Part shown: positions 1 to 11,430 of the stretch, one piece after another
How positions within the stretch are numbered: position 1 is the stretch's first letter
Layout of the letters: each line of letters starts with the position of its first letter
Origin: Bradysia coprophila
Lineage: Eukaryota > Arthropoda > Insecta > Diptera > Sciaridae
Reading direction: 5' to 3'
Length of the DNA: 64,000 bases
Assembly (NCBI RefSeq): GCF_014529535.1
Contig: NC_050736.1
Coordinates: 4,774,001-4,838,000, forward strand
Made by a program: the position numbers and the translations under genes
Notes under the pieces: generated by a model
What the model was told of the DNA's origin: nothing
Databases searched by the model: none
What the model saw: only the letters and a program-made list of their open reading frames with translations

Positions 1-171
1 ATCTGCGGTAAATCGAAAATCGCCAGTCATCTTTAAAAAAAAGTGTAGACCGACTCAGATGACTAAAAGACATCAATCTCAATCAAACACTAAGCACGTT
101 CAGATATAGGAAACTGGTTGGACTGTAGAGGCGCTATGAATTTTTTCAGTACTTCATTCTTTACGTTTTTT

Positions 172-1060
172 TAGCCCCGTACGAAGTACGAAGGGGCTTA
201 TAGGATTACGATGCCGTGTGTAATTGATGGAATTCGAAGCAGACGGTAAGGGCAAAGTGTTTGCTTATGTTCATAGATGACGAATCCGCAATAAAAATTT
301 TGGCCGTCTGTCCGTCTGTCCGTCCGTCTGTCACGTCAATATCTTGAGTAAATCAAATACGATTTCAATTTTTTTTTTCGCTGAAAGATAGTCAAAATAG
401 TGAGGCTTGTAGTCTGGCCAAATTTGAACGGATAGATTTTGCTTTATTAGATAGGCATTGACCGTACCAATCCGGGAAAAAAAGTTTATGAAATTCGGTT
501 TACCGGAGCGTGAGCTAGGTCTCTTGGAGTGAGCTTATATGTGGCTACTCGGCCGTACAGTGAAGGTGGTGGTTTTTTGCTAATATCTCGAGTAAAATTT
601 GACCGAATTTCATGAATTTTTTTGTTTGAAAGATACTAACGAATGTAAAGCATCCGTACTATTCCACCTCCTAACAAAATGGCCGTCGGCCGCCATTTTG
701 GATTTTTGTAAAAACAATATAAATCGATGAAAATGATAATTACAAAGTCACTGATCAGTGAGAAGTGTAGTTTGTGTTACATTTGAAAGGAACGTCGAAC
801 GGGGCTTCGTAATTGCGCTATGCGCAATTTCTAAGACGTACACATTTCATAAGAATTTTACTTTACCGACGTTTACGGCCGCAGAAGAATTACGGTAAGA
901 GTAGGGCGACGGACGAACTAGGGTCACGTCCGCAATGGATGTACGGGTTTGTACGGGGCTCAGTCGCAGCAAACGCTCCGACTGTTCTGACGGCTCGTTT
1001 TCTGATGTATCTTTGCTCTGGTACCATGAAATGTCATAGCACTGAAGTTGGTTAAAAATA
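172..1060. repeat. Dispersed GC-richer repeat, family not identified
   Basis: This block stands out from the AT-rich surroundings. It opens with a short inverted repeat (AGCCCC, about 14 bases, GGGGCT), carries a CCGTCTGT tandem near 303-332, repeats the phrase 'atctcgagtaaaattt/tatcttgagtaaatc' at about 350 and 580, and contains an AATTGCGC-tat-GCGCAATT palindrome near 815. The pattern resembles interspersed repeats of arthropod genomes, but I cannot name the superfamily. A 80-codon frame at 813-1055 lies inside it and shows no known domain. The outer limits are approximate. Confidence 0.45.
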
Positions 1061-2359
1061 GAGCGCTGATGAAATATACTAGAAATGTAGCAGAATTATA
1101 CAGAAATCTATGACATTTGAGCTTTAAAACGTTTTGAACAAGAAAACCATTTTAGGCAAGCGTCAATCTGTCATATGTTGTTTGTTATAGCATATATTGT
1201 ACTTCATCATTTTTACTAAACGTTTTGATAGAACTATATATAGTTCAGGACAATCATATATTGTTGACTTTGTTGTTATTGAGAGATGATCAGCCGTTTA
1301 TAAAGAGGTTTAATTTAGTCGAAAGAACAAAACTAATTTTCAATAGTCCAACCAATTATGAAGATAAGAAAGTTATTTGCATAATTAAACTTTGTCTGCA
1401 GATTTCATTTTACTTTATTTTAACAAAAAAAGTATATGTTTTCTTAGTCTAGCCAGTGGACAGCATTTCAAATAATAGAATGTTTCCATAATATTTTTTG
1501 TGAAATAAAAATTGTTTTTTTCCTCCAAGGCCATCATGATCCAGTGATAATATGCGTCGTTTCTGCTATTAGTCGAAACGATCCTCTTGCTAATCCAATT
1601 TATTTTTCTCGTTTTATCAAATATTCAGAAGGTAAAAACTAACATGGTTCGTGAGTCATTTTTTGGTAATTTTTCGATACCAAGTTCATTATAGCAAGAA
1701 TAATTGTACGTATTTAAAATGAAACGATGTAAACAAACAAGATAATCAAGAAATCAACAGATTTTTAATATCGTTACGGTGGTGTTATGATTCGCTTATG
1801 TACTTCAATTACGCTGACCTTCGTAATATGACGATTACGATCAGTTATGGTTTTGTTTCTTAAACCAAATGACACTGATATTAGGAAATGTGTATTTATC
1901 ATGTGTGTAATTATTACCGCATTTGGTCATTAGGATTTAATTGTTCATATAATAATGTCTAATGGGGACATCTCGCGATGTTGTAGAACCTCATTGATTC
2001 GCGTGTTAATAATATTAGCGCATATAGATACAGAAATTTGGATTTAGACGTAGAGGGTTATTTTAGGCATTTAGAAAGAATGATCTTTCATTAAGATGTC
2101 GATATAGTTCATGCTAATTCATGCTTTTCTCAACATAATCACTGGCAAATAATGATTTTCTTTCACAGCAGATCTCAAGCGTAGTTAAATTATTGCTGCT
2201 GTTGGATAAATTTCGATAAAATGTTTATAAGCCACGAGCCTGATGTACTGTGACAAAATTTTCCCCGATTTCTAATATATATCTATAAATGCTACAGTAG
2301 GACTGTAGGACTCAACCGCAGCTCAAGGCAATAAGGCTCTTAGACTAACAAAATTAAAG
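1061..2359. other. Intergenic, nothing recognised
   Basis: AT-rich sequence with only short random frames. No splice-framed coding block, RNA gene or repeat was recognised. Confidence 0.5.
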
Positions 2360-2503
2360 TAATTCGAGTGAAATCTGCCAAATAGAGTACTATTTTGTAT
2401 GAAAATTTTTCCAGATTTTTTACAGTCTCAAAATTTGTGTGATACATTGTCCTGATTCAGTACTCTAGTTAGAGTACATACCACTCACGCTTGAAGTGCG
2501 TTG
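2360..2503. repeat. MITE family A, degraded copy
   Basis: The right end, GCTTGAAGTGCGTTG, and the inner phrases 'aaatagagtactattttgtatgaa' and 'agagtac..accact' match the better copies at 24056, 28354 and 39871. The left terminal repeat is not recognisable, so the left limit is approximate. ATTAAAG near 2354 and ATTAAAC after 2503 may be the remains of a 7-bp target duplication. Confidence 0.55.
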
Positions 2504-3399
2504 ATTAAACAGAAAATCTACATAATTATCAAAATGCAATGCATCTAATCAAAACATAAAATTTAAAAAAATCCCACCTACAGCATATTATATTATATCG
2601 AAAATATTTAATAAAAAAACACGATTACGCATGGCAAAACTTATGGAGACTGAACTTATAAAGAAAAAAATTGTTAGCAATAAACCGGTGAACGATTTAC
2701 CATCAACTCGCAGGCTTGCTGTAAATTTAACACACAAAAAATAGTTTTATTGAATACATTCAACTTTAGGCGGCTTAAGTTAACAAACGGCAATTATAAA
2801 GTCTAAGCCCATCAATAAAAGCACAAAAAATTTTGCTCAGAAAAAATGTGTAAAAACCCAAATTTTTTTCTTTATTTTCTAAAGTGAACATCTTCAAGAA
2901 TAACCTCTGGGTAGCTATTCTCGAATGGATCGCAAAAAGTTGATGCGAAGAAAATAACCGAATTGAATACAACTTTTAGATGAGATTTGAATAGTACCTA
3001 AAAGTCCTGATTGCAAAGGAAATGAAGTAAAAAAACTTGTTAGATGTAAATTGATGTCTCTCGATGAGAAAATACAGTTATTTCGATTCAATGTTACTTT
3101 GAAACTATCCGTCAATCGTAACTCCTAAAATCATAAATAAAGCGTCAAATGAAATCGACCCTCAGCGATTTTACACATAGACACAAAAAGTCGGAACTAA
3201 CACAACACTTTACTGGCCTTTGGGAATTTTTATTCAAATGGCGAAATAAACTCGTTTAAATAATTGAGTAGAGGCGGCAGATGATGCGATGATGTTGTTA
3301 ATCGATAACTTGAGAAAGATGAATTTAAATTTCATATCACGTAAAAGCTTCTGCAACTGAAGTTCGCTGACGAGAAAATAGAAGCATTTCAAACCTAAA
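2504..3399. other. Intergenic, upstream region of the 3400 gene
   Basis: AT-rich, with no repeat or exon recognised. It must hold the promoter of the gene starting at 3400, but I cannot point to a convincing TATA box. Confidence 0.4.
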
Positions 3400-3848
3400 A
3401 TGGCTAAGGTTCGTCGTAAGACAAACTCAAAATATTTCTATGTTGACCATTTATAATTTCAATTTTAACTGTCTAGATATGTGTGATATTCGTGTGTTTG
3501 ATCGGTGTCACCTTTGCGGCAGTGATCCAAGACTCTAAGCCAATTGAATCGAATGCAGCAGCTGTAGCTGCACAAATTTCTCCAGAGGACAAGAATTCTG
3601 GGGACGATGATCTTGAAACTGCTGAATTCAAGCATATCTTTCGACGAAAATTGGGTTATGCTGTGCCGGTTGCTGTTCCTGTAGCTCCAGTATACGTACA
3701 ACCAGTAGCTGTGCAACCAATTCCAGTTCATGTTCCAGTGCAGCCTGTTCATCATGTTCATACTCCGGATTGTGGTTGCAACGGCGGGGGATATAATCAA
3801 GGAGGACATAGTTACGGATATAACTATAATTATCATTACAATTATTGA
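3400..3848 (+). CDS. Small secreted Val/Pro- and Gly/Tyr-rich protein
   Basis: Two exons are read: 3400-3408 (Met-Ala-Lys, donor AAG|gttcgt) and 3477-3848 (acceptor aactgtctag). The intron is 68 bp and phase 0. The joined protein is about 126 residues and opens MAKICVIFVCLIGVTFAA, a clear signal peptide split by the intron. An acidic linker (SPEDKNSGDDDLETAEFKHI) follows, then a PVAVPVAPVYVQPVAVQPIP repeat and a Gly/Tyr/His tail ending NYNYHYNY. The linker D-L-E-T-A-E-F-K-H recurs as D-L-E-T-A-E-L-K-H in the next gene, so the two are probably duplicates. The composition fits an extracellular matrix or cuticle-associated protein; this is inference from composition and the split signal peptide, not from a recognised domain. 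Confidence 0.75.
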
Positions 3849-5759
3849 TAAATAAGTGAAGCTAGTAATGTGAAGTTGTAAATATAAACTGTGCAGTGGT
3901 ATATAGGAAAAACATTTTTTTTTAAATTTGCATTTTATATCGCATACAATACATCATTTTGTAAGGTCATCAAATCTACGTTTTTTCACCTCTATAATGA
4001 CATTATATAATGCTATAATAGGAGAAGCAACGATTGAGTAAATATGATAGCAAAACGCCAGTGAGTAAATGACCTATAGATGGTACCTTCGACACTCACA
4101 ATTGCATGACTTTCTCAACGGTTTGTATATTTACTTGTAAATTACAAAGTACTTTGTTTGGCTGCTAATTAAAAGCCGAGGTTTTTGAAGGCGTGAACAA
4201 ATTTTTACTGTCTGGAAGTTCATTTTCTGTAAACACTTTTTTGTAATCGTAAGGTAACAAATCAATTTAAAAAAAAAATTGTTGGAATATCCCACACAAA
4301 ATGTTAATAAATAAACTTGGGACGTACCATATTGTTAATGACGGCAGTAAAAGATCTAAAAGATATAAATAAATTTAATGCGAGCGTCGTATAAAATTCC
4401 AAGAATTCTTACGAAATTTCGAAGAAACTTTGAAACTTTTAGTCGTTCTTTTAATTTGACTTTTAAACATGCAAGTTTTTGGACAAATCAAATCTCTCTG
4501 GACCCCTATGTCAGGGAGTATTTGCAAAGGTCTTTCGCTATTGGGAGAGAAACAATAAACAGGATAAGTGGGGACCCTAGTTGTTATTTTCAGTAAGTTA
4601 ATTTTTCATGTAAGGAGAAGCAGTTAAATTATTTGAAAAATGTTAGCTTCAGTAAGTAACACTATCTTGATAATGAATCTTCCACAATATGAGGAATAAA
4701 CATCGCTGTGAACGAGTAAACCGCCAACACTAAGAAAAAGAACCATCCTTTCCCAGACAAGAGGCGTATTTCTGCATCAGTTCCTTTATTTCTTACAAAT
4801 CTTTTACTTCAATAATTTTAACATACCTTTGTAAATATAACTAGCATGGCTTATATCATTTATTTTTCTTTTGTCGCCGATGACAATTTGACAGATAGAA
4901 ATGATATACTGAAAAGTTGAAGTGTAAACAGATACAGGAAGAGACGGATCAGCAAAGTAGTTTATTCTAATGTTTCTTTATTCGATGACGAAAATAAGCG
5001 CTGCATAGTGCTCGTTTTCGACAAAGAGCAAGGAGAAGCGTTACAAATTTGATTTCCAGATTCAGGTTGCTCTACTGCGCAAATGGAAGAAGTTGTGGTT
5101 AGTGATTTGAATTGATTCCACAAGAATTTCGTTGAACAAATACAGATCTAGATTTTTTTAGGCATACGATCGTACATAACAAGCATTCAATACAAATAAA
5201 TAATCTAGATTTTTATTTGTTAAACATATTTTGTGTGTAGTCATTACCATAGAGGTAGACCTGGTCATTACAAACCACAACAAAATTTCGAATTTCACTT
5301 TTTTTCCCTATAACAAAACAGTAAGGAAGTCTTTGTATGGATAATTATCTGCAAATATGGTAATAACGAAGCTACGTACATTTTTTTCTACGTATAGAAG
5401 GTTGTCACATAAATCATTACTGACGCACGACGCATTTTACACAAATGAATACGAAAATGTTTTCCTTTCAAACAAATCAGAATAATTTATTTGAAATTCT
5501 TCGTCATTAATAGAAATTAATGATTGAAAAACGTTACGACGATGTTCGTTCGCTATTTGTAATATTATTATAATCAGAATGATATTTACATTATTAAAAC
5601 TACGATCGAATTCCATCAGCATCATTTTTTGAATGAAACAAACATAAACTTTCCACATCACCAGAAAAACAAAAAAAAACATAAGTAGATGAATCTTCAA
5701 TATTCAAATAGCTGGGATTTTGGCAAATGGATTCGAAAACAGGTTCTGTGCTGCGTGAA
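3849..5759. other. Intergenic between two small secreted-protein genes
   Basis: AT-rich. A 72-codon frame at 4378-4596 has no recognisable motif and no splice support, so it is not called. An AAATCTTTTACTTCAAT phrase near 4797 resembles the GAAGTAAAAGATTTTG motif found in several repeats of this window. Nothing else was seen. Confidence 0.45.
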
Positions 5760-5765
5760 TATAAA
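5760..5765 (+). promoter_or_regulatory. TATA box candidate
   Basis: TATAAA within 'gtgaatataaacac', about 100 bp upstream of the start codon at 5864. With a start site roughly 30 bp downstream this leaves a 5' leader of about 70 nt, similar to other small secreted-protein genes here. Confidence 0.45.
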
Positions 5766-5863
5766 CACTATCCCATCGATTCACCAGGCACTTTAATAAA
5801 AAACTTGAACACAGCATAACATCAAATTATCAAAGATTTAAATTAAGATATAAATTACAAAAA

Positions 5864-6248
5864 ATGATTAAGGTGAGACGAATCACGAATGTGAAATACG
5901 TGCCTGGGTATCCTGAATTCGAGTCTAAACCTTATACTTGATTCTTATCAGGCGTTGATACTTTTCGCGTGTGTGATTGGGATATGCTCTGCGGCAGCAA
6001 TCAATAATGTTCAACCAGAATCTGAATCGAACGTCGTGGAAAATGCAGTAGAAGAAGTCAATGGCGATCAGGCAACCGATCTAGAAACAGCTGAACTGAA
6101 ACATTTCGGCTTTGGTCCTAAAGTCGTCGTAATAAATAAAGGATATGGTGGATATGGTGGATATCGTGGAGGTGGTTATAGTAGAGGTTGTGGATGTGGA
6201 AGCAGTCATTACCATAGTCATCATCGATATTACGGAAAAAAGAAGTAA
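5864..6248 (+). CDS. Small secreted Gly/Tyr-rich protein
   Basis: Exons are 5864-5872 (Met-Ile-Lys, donor AAG|gtgaga) and 5952-6248 (acceptor attcttatcag). The intron is 79 bp and phase 0. The protein is about 101 residues: MIKALILFACVIGICSAAA is a signal peptide, followed by an acidic stretch (VVENAVEEVNGDQATDLETA), then ELKHFGFG and a Gly-Tyr block with YGGYGGYRGGGY. The tail is CGCGSSHYHSHHRYYGKKK, with clustered Cys and His. It shares gene structure and the D-L-E-T-A-E motif with the 3400 gene, so tandem duplication is likely. Role inferred only: secreted matrix or cuticle-type protein. Cys/His clustering could allow metal binding or cross-linking, but that is speculation. Confidence 0.78.
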
Positions 6249-6265
6249 AACAGTTTTGGATAACT

Positions 6266-6271
6266 AATAAA
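6266..6271 (+). terminator. Polyadenylation signal candidate
   Basis: AATAAA 18 bases after the stop codon of the 5864-6248 gene. Confidence 0.5.
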
Positions 6272-6917
6272 ACTTATGGTCTTTGTTAAATCAAATGATT
6301 GTGTCAGTGTTTGGAGTGAGAATCGAGAGAGTGGTCTTTGAGGTAGTGAGGCATCAACTTCAAATCTTAAACATTTCCTTCCTCTGTTATCAATAATGTT
6401 GTCAAAAGTGCAAAAGATTCACACCATGAAACTTTTTTTTCCAATCAACGGTGGATGTCGACAAGAATTAAAAGTTTAAGCAGATTCTACAATTGAGCAA
6501 GAAATTTTGTACTCTCAAAACAATGTGAGGATGATGAAAAACTTTAAAAGCCGATAGAATGGCCTTGGTCTGTCGTTGAGAATTTTATTTATTTTATTTA
6601 CTGAATTAGTGAAAATTCCAATTTGGGTGGATTTTAGATAAATATCGGAATTCTTTAATAGGTCTTTTGTTCGAGGGTTTTCGTTTTACTAAGTTTATGT
6701 TCGTATCAACGTGACGCACATTCATTTTAATGAAATAGTGACTTATTTTTAAAAACCAATTTTTTTAATCGTGATTTTCGTTATTCTCATAATCTGCCAT
6801 TTGTAACGCATTTTTTGCATATCAAAGCTGTGAGCGTCATCCCAACCGATATCAAGTCTTTTAGGACTTGCGTCACACTTCCACTATAAGTGGTTTTTGG
6901 GCGATTATCTTTACAAA
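6272..6917. other. Intergenic, nothing recognised
   Basis: AT-rich spacer between the convergent 5864 gene and the ABCG gene. No repeat or frame of note. Confidence 0.45.
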
Positions 6918-9133
6918 TTAATTTATTTTCTTAAGTTTTATCATCATATTGATATAAGTAAAACTATGGACAATGAGAAGAATTATAAAAAATGAGTGAA
7001 ACGAAATGCTACTGGGAGCATCAATTAATTTCAGGAATTCTTTCGGTTCAGCATAATGACAATAAATTCTATCGCAGTCCAATTTCTCTCGATTATAGCC
7101 GAATAAAGCAAGGACCATTCCATCATTGCCATGGTTTAAGAAAGTAATGTCAAATATCCATTTTAGCCATGGTTGAACGTCCTTCTTCAAAACCAAAATT
7201 CCGCAAAAGATCATATGCACAGCCATTAGTCCCGCCCCGATTACCAACGAAATCTAGAATAAAATAAAATGTAAGCCGATAAACAAGCCACTGAAATGGT
7301 CCAAATTTACCGTAACATCCGAAAATATTGAACTAGCTAACAAGCCAAATGCTTGCGCAGTAAATGATATTAAAATGCCGACCACAAACATCAGTATTAT
7401 GCGTTGATGTTCTATCGGCTGGCCTGAAGTACAAAATTTGGTGAGATATGAGAATAGTTATTTATGTAACAAGAATCGTATGGAGGTAATATACCAGCAT
7501 ACTATTCTTGTTGCAAACAACGTTTTATGCAATGAAGAAAATCGAATAAATACCGAAGATAATCTTAGTTCAGTAACACGTGGCTTTTATCGCACTAGTG
7601 CGATAAAACCCCTTGCAAATCCTTTATCGCACTAGAGAAAAAAAATACGTTCATATGACATTGCACACATGCGGAAAGAATTTTACGTGTTACGGCATGT
7701 TTCATTTTTATTTACATTGCCTAATCATTGCATTGTACTTACGAGGTTCCGAGTTGTTATTTGACAAGTGGGAAATACAGCCCACTGATCAACCACACAA
7801 CTTGGAACCTCGGTTGGAAGTAATATACTATTAATTTGCCATTATTGACCTGTCATATAATATGATATTGAAATGAAGACAATTGTGACCCCAAGTAATG
7901 CTGGCATATCGGCTATGGTTAGTGCTAAATAATAACTTGAGCTCGAATACCAACGATTGAAATGTTCTCTTCTCAAAATTGAAAGATCGATCGGAACTGT
8001 AAAAAAATATTTAAAAAAAAATAAATTTGAATTATTTAAAGTCTCAACTAGGACATTACATCTGATCATCAACGAGTAAAATGATGAATAAGTTAAAAAT
8101 TGGGTCGTGCTGTAGATAAACTTGTAGTTGTCAAATATGTGGTTTGCAAGGTGGCCTAAATTATAAAATGAAATGCCGGTGACGATGGCTAGTGTTATAG
8201 AAACAGAGAATCGCAGAAACAAATATTTCCTGTTCCGTTTCATTAATAGTAGATTTCTTTGGATCAATAGAAGCAACTGCTCAACGAACGTCGATTTGTA
8301 CTTCCAGATTTTTGTCTGAGTTGCACATTGGTTGACATTTGGCAAATACATTTCTTTTCTATAGCTATCGTCCAGACCATTATTAATCTTCTCGGTTAAT
8401 GCATAATTCAAATGGCCGTATTGATTCGTCGCTATTTCCATTAAATAGTCAGCAGGATTGAAGGATTCAGGGCAAGACAAATTTAATTCATTTAGAAACG
8501 CTAGCAATTTGTCGTTTGATCCTTGATAAATACATTTTCCTTCAGCTATGGCATACACATGGTCAAATGCTTGTAACATTAGCGCTGACGGAGAGTGAAT
8601 CGAGCAAATAATAGATTTACCAGATCTTGCAAGCTCACTGAGATAAGCCACAAATTTTGATGATGAATATGAATCTAAACCGGTCGTCGGTTCATCGAGA
8701 AATAAAATCGATGGATCGTTGACCAGTTCCACAGCAATTGATAATCGTTTCCTTTCGCCACCGCTTAAATTCTCGGTCATTGTGTCACCTAAGTCAGTCA
8801 AACCTAATTGTTTCAAAATTGCGTCACATTTATGCCTTCGTTGAACTTTGTTGTTGTTTGTCGTTCCACTTTTTAATTGAATTGCAAAATCCATTGCTTC
8901 GGCTACCGTCAACAGTGGATGGAGCATTTGGTCCTGCATGATGTAAGAAGATTGATTTCTAATTGAAGTGTAATGCGACGCTTCTATGGTCAAGGTTGCT
9001 TGAAAATGATCTTGTACTAGTCCACTTAGTATGTTCAAAAGTGTTGTACGTCCGGAACCACTGGGACCGAGGATAACCGATAATTCGCCAGCTCGAAATG
9101 TACCAGAAATGCAATCGAGAATATTTTTCTCAG
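6918..9133 (-). CDS. ABCG (white/scarlet-type) half-transporter, 5' exon not found
   Basis: Four exons are read on the minus strand: 9133-8060, 7996-7850, 7423-7311 and 7253-6918, giving about 555 residues. The order is nucleotide-binding domain then membrane domain, as in ABCG half-transporters that dimerise to move lipids, pigments or sterols. Seen: Walker A GPSGSGRTTL, signature LSGGERKRLS, Walker B ILFLDEPTTG, H-loop CSIHSPS, then membrane segments and the family motif REHFNRWYS...YYLALTIADMP. The Walker A lysine is arginine (CGT codon), which is unusual. The 63-bp intron 7997-8059 is a multiple of three and open, so a naive frame reads through it; splicing restores RFPIDLSILRREHFNRWY. 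Acceptor tttcgcag at 9134-9141 implies an upstream exon, since an in-frame stop and no ATG precede it; I could not find it. White-like family certain, substrate unknown. Confidence 0.88.
7585..7608. repeat. 24-bp perfect palindrome in an ABCG intron
   Basis: The half-site TTTTATCGCACT is followed at once by its reverse complement. TTTATCGCACTAG occurs again at about 7622-7634. It lies in the 426-bp intron 7424-7849, which is much longer than the other introns of this gene, so an inserted element is likely. Confidence 0.6.
7742..7812. repeat. Hairpin-forming inverted repeat in an ABCG intron
   Basis: CGAGGTTCCGAGTTGT on the left pairs with ACAACTTGGAACCTCG on the right, about 16 bp with one mismatch, around a 39-bp loop that itself holds GTGGG/CCCAC. 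Probably a tiny foldback element. Confidence 0.55.
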
Positions 9134-9407
9134 CTGCGAAACAGGTGTAATTGATTACAAACAATTTATTCACACGACAATTCTTATTCGGTCACTTCTT
9201 TTGAATATTCCGGTCTTTGCTTTGCATGTCAGCTGTTTAAACGTAATATCGATTCCCTCAACCTTTATCGACATATTGTGAAAACAACAAGAAACTGTTA
9301 CTAGGTCGAAAATCGTCGATATGTCAGCTGTGCACACTTAATCGTTGTATACTAATGATACTAGTGCGATTCTGAAAACATATTGAAATTGTTCGTTCAT
9401 AATGTCA

Positions 9408-9670
9408 ATCGAGGGGAAACCAACAAGAGCGAATGGTGGGACAGGCTGCATTCACCATTGGAGTGAATGTCCCTACAAAATATGAGCGAAGGAGTGGAAC
9501 GAACGAGTGCAATTTATGAGCGAATGACGGCAAAATGTGATCGAATGGCGGAAAATATGAGCGAATGAATGGAAAATATAAGCAAATGAATATGAGCGAA
9601 TGAATATAAGCGAATGGCATTCGCATGAGAATGGTGGGATGGGATTTTCCGTTGTTGTTTCCCCCTCGAT
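9408..9670. repeat. Inverted-end element carrying a degenerate minisatellite
   Basis: The ends ATCGAGGGGAAACCAACA and TGTTGTTTCCCCCTCGAT are inverse copies, and GTCA flanks each side. The interior repeats a roughly 20-bp unit built on 'tatgagcgaatg' six or more times (9480-9615), framed by 'gaatggtggga' at 9431 and 9630. This looks like a short non-autonomous element with an expanded internal repeat. Confidence 0.55.
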
Positions 9671-10097
9671 GTCAATACAGTTTGATAACGGATACAGATT
9701 CAACTGAAAGTGGTAACATTTCATAACATTTCGCTAGCTTTAAGTTTATCAATGCGATTACGATGAACAGTCAACCGATAACGTTATTAGTGAAAATCCA
9801 GTGCGTTCGCTACGACGAAAGATTATGCATTTTGAGGCAGTAAAATTGATTTGACGATGATTTCTTTAATTGTTTTTTATTCAAATCAATTTTTTTGTTA
9901 TACCAGAAGGAAAATACAAGGAATATTAGTTGAAAAAGTTGGGTACATTTTTATCACGTAGATATGTGTTGCGAATGCTCACTGTATTTCCTCGCTGAAT
10001 TAGTCAAGAAAGAGCAAAAAACTTTATATTTTGAATCGATGTAGATCATAATTTTAAACGAAAAATTGTTCTACGAAAATGCATAGTTTTTTTTTTC
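9671..10097. other. Intergenic, nothing recognised
   Basis: AT-rich. It could hide the missing first exon of the ABCG gene, but no minus-strand ATG exon with a convincing donor was found. Confidence 0.35.
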
Positions 10098-10277
10098 AAG
10101 GTAAATATAGTGAGGAGGTAATGCCATATATAACCGAATCAGATGTGCGGTGGCACGAAAGCTCGATACAAACGCCATATCATCCCTTCGTTGAAAGCAA
10201 AAAATGGAATAGACATTGGCATCGAACTTATGTGCTAGGCCGCGCTTCTGAATGACATTACCACCTCACCTCACCTT
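10098..10277. repeat. Short interspersed element, SINE-like or MITE-like
   Basis: The two ends are inverse copies: AAGGT..TGAGGAGGTAATGCCA on the left and, read from the right on the minus strand, AAGGTGAGGTGAGGTGGTAA then TGTCA. The minus strand also reads AGTTCGATGCC, a close match to the RNA polymerase III B box GGTTCGANNCC, about 45 bp inside the right end, with a weaker A-box-like TGTCATTCAGAAG before it. A tRNA-derived SINE and a 180-bp MITE are both possible; the sequence alone does not decide. Confidence 0.4.
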
Positions 10278-11216
10278 GGTTTTTTTTTTATAAAAAGCTC
10301 ATAAAGTGACTAAATTGCGTTTTGTGACTATTTCCTGAAATATAATTTTTAATCTGTAAACTCAAATCAATTAAAGTTTGTAATAGGTTAGTAATTACAG
10401 TTTTAATTGTTCCAGATCGTTCTACATGTTGTCAACAAAAGAAGCGTAAAGAGTGTCGTTTCACTTACACGTACGTGTGGAATTGAAGAAACGCAAAGAC
10501 AAACGCTATTTCTATGTGGTGGAATACGTGTGGAACAAATAAAACGAAACCCACAAACGAAACCCACCAAAATTACATTCTTATGATGAGATCAGTTTAT
10601 ATGCTCATTCTAACAAAAAAATTGTTCTACAGCAGTACTCGATAACTTAACGTTTTTTTTTATAAATTAACAAATTGAAGATGAGAAAGATTAACGATAG
10701 TGGACCTTTACATAATTCTCTAAAAAAACTGTATATTTCCAAGACATGGCGTAGAACAATTTTATGCTCAGAATAATAAGTAGAATCGAATAAAAATGGA
10801 AAAAAAAATTATGTTGTTCGAGTAGAACGTCTAGACTCCGCGGCTCAGCCGTTTCACGTTTTATTTACCTTCTCAATCGTAACTACCTCAACAAGCATAA
10901 GAAAAACAAAAGCGAATCTTCCTCCTACCAAGAAGCTTGTAATACGTAATATACGATCAAACATAAATGCGCATTTTGTAATTCTGTGTATCTTAGGAGT
11001 CGTAATTTTTAATAGAACGCGTTTCAAATGTAAATAATGAGATAAATTTAACAACATCGAGACTGAAAGTACTCATTCGACAGAGATGTATTTAGAATAC
11101 TCTACGATTGCAATTTTTTCTTCAAATTTAAGAATTGCAAATACAGCAGAGCTGTAAGCTGTAAGACAAAAAACGATAATATTTATGTAGCTCTGTGTGG
11201 TAAGACTAACGTTATG
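10278..11216. other. Intergenic, nothing recognised
   Basis: AT-rich, only short random frames. No exon or repeat identified. Confidence 0.4.
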
Positions 11217-11430
11217 TATCAGCTTTTGAATCACTAGGTAGCATGGGTCCTGAGACAAAGACATTTATAAAGAAATTGGGATCATTAATGCAAAAGGCTT
11301 CTGGGGAACCGCGCACCTTTGGGACGTAATAGAATTGATGATTTTTATTTCTTGTAAAAATTGTTTTTTGAAAATATCGTTTTTTTACTGGTTGCACTTT
11401 GCAGCCTTTTTTTTCGCTTTTAATAAAGAA
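11217..11430 (+). mobile_element. 3' end of a non-LTR retrotransposon (same LINE as 16265-17967)
   Basis: The translated start AFESLGSMGPETKTFIKKLG continues to KASGEPR and matches AFESLGCMGPETSTFIKKLR of the LINE copy on the minus strand at 16.5 kb. The 3' non-coding parts also match (ACGTAATAGAATTGATGATT; then ACTGGTTGCACTTTGCAGCC; then GCTTTTAATAAAGAA). Relative to the other copy about 70 bases are missing after GEPR. It is strongly 5'-truncated, as LINE insertions usually are. Confidence 0.75.

Noticed and set aside
3465-3836. 123-codon minus-strand frame opposite the 3400 gene
   Set aside because: It mirrors the repetitive coding strand; the plus reading has a signal peptide, splice sites and a paralogue.
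4378-4596. 72-codon plus frame (MRASYKIPRILTKF...)
   Set aside because: No motif, no splice context and length within chance expectation.
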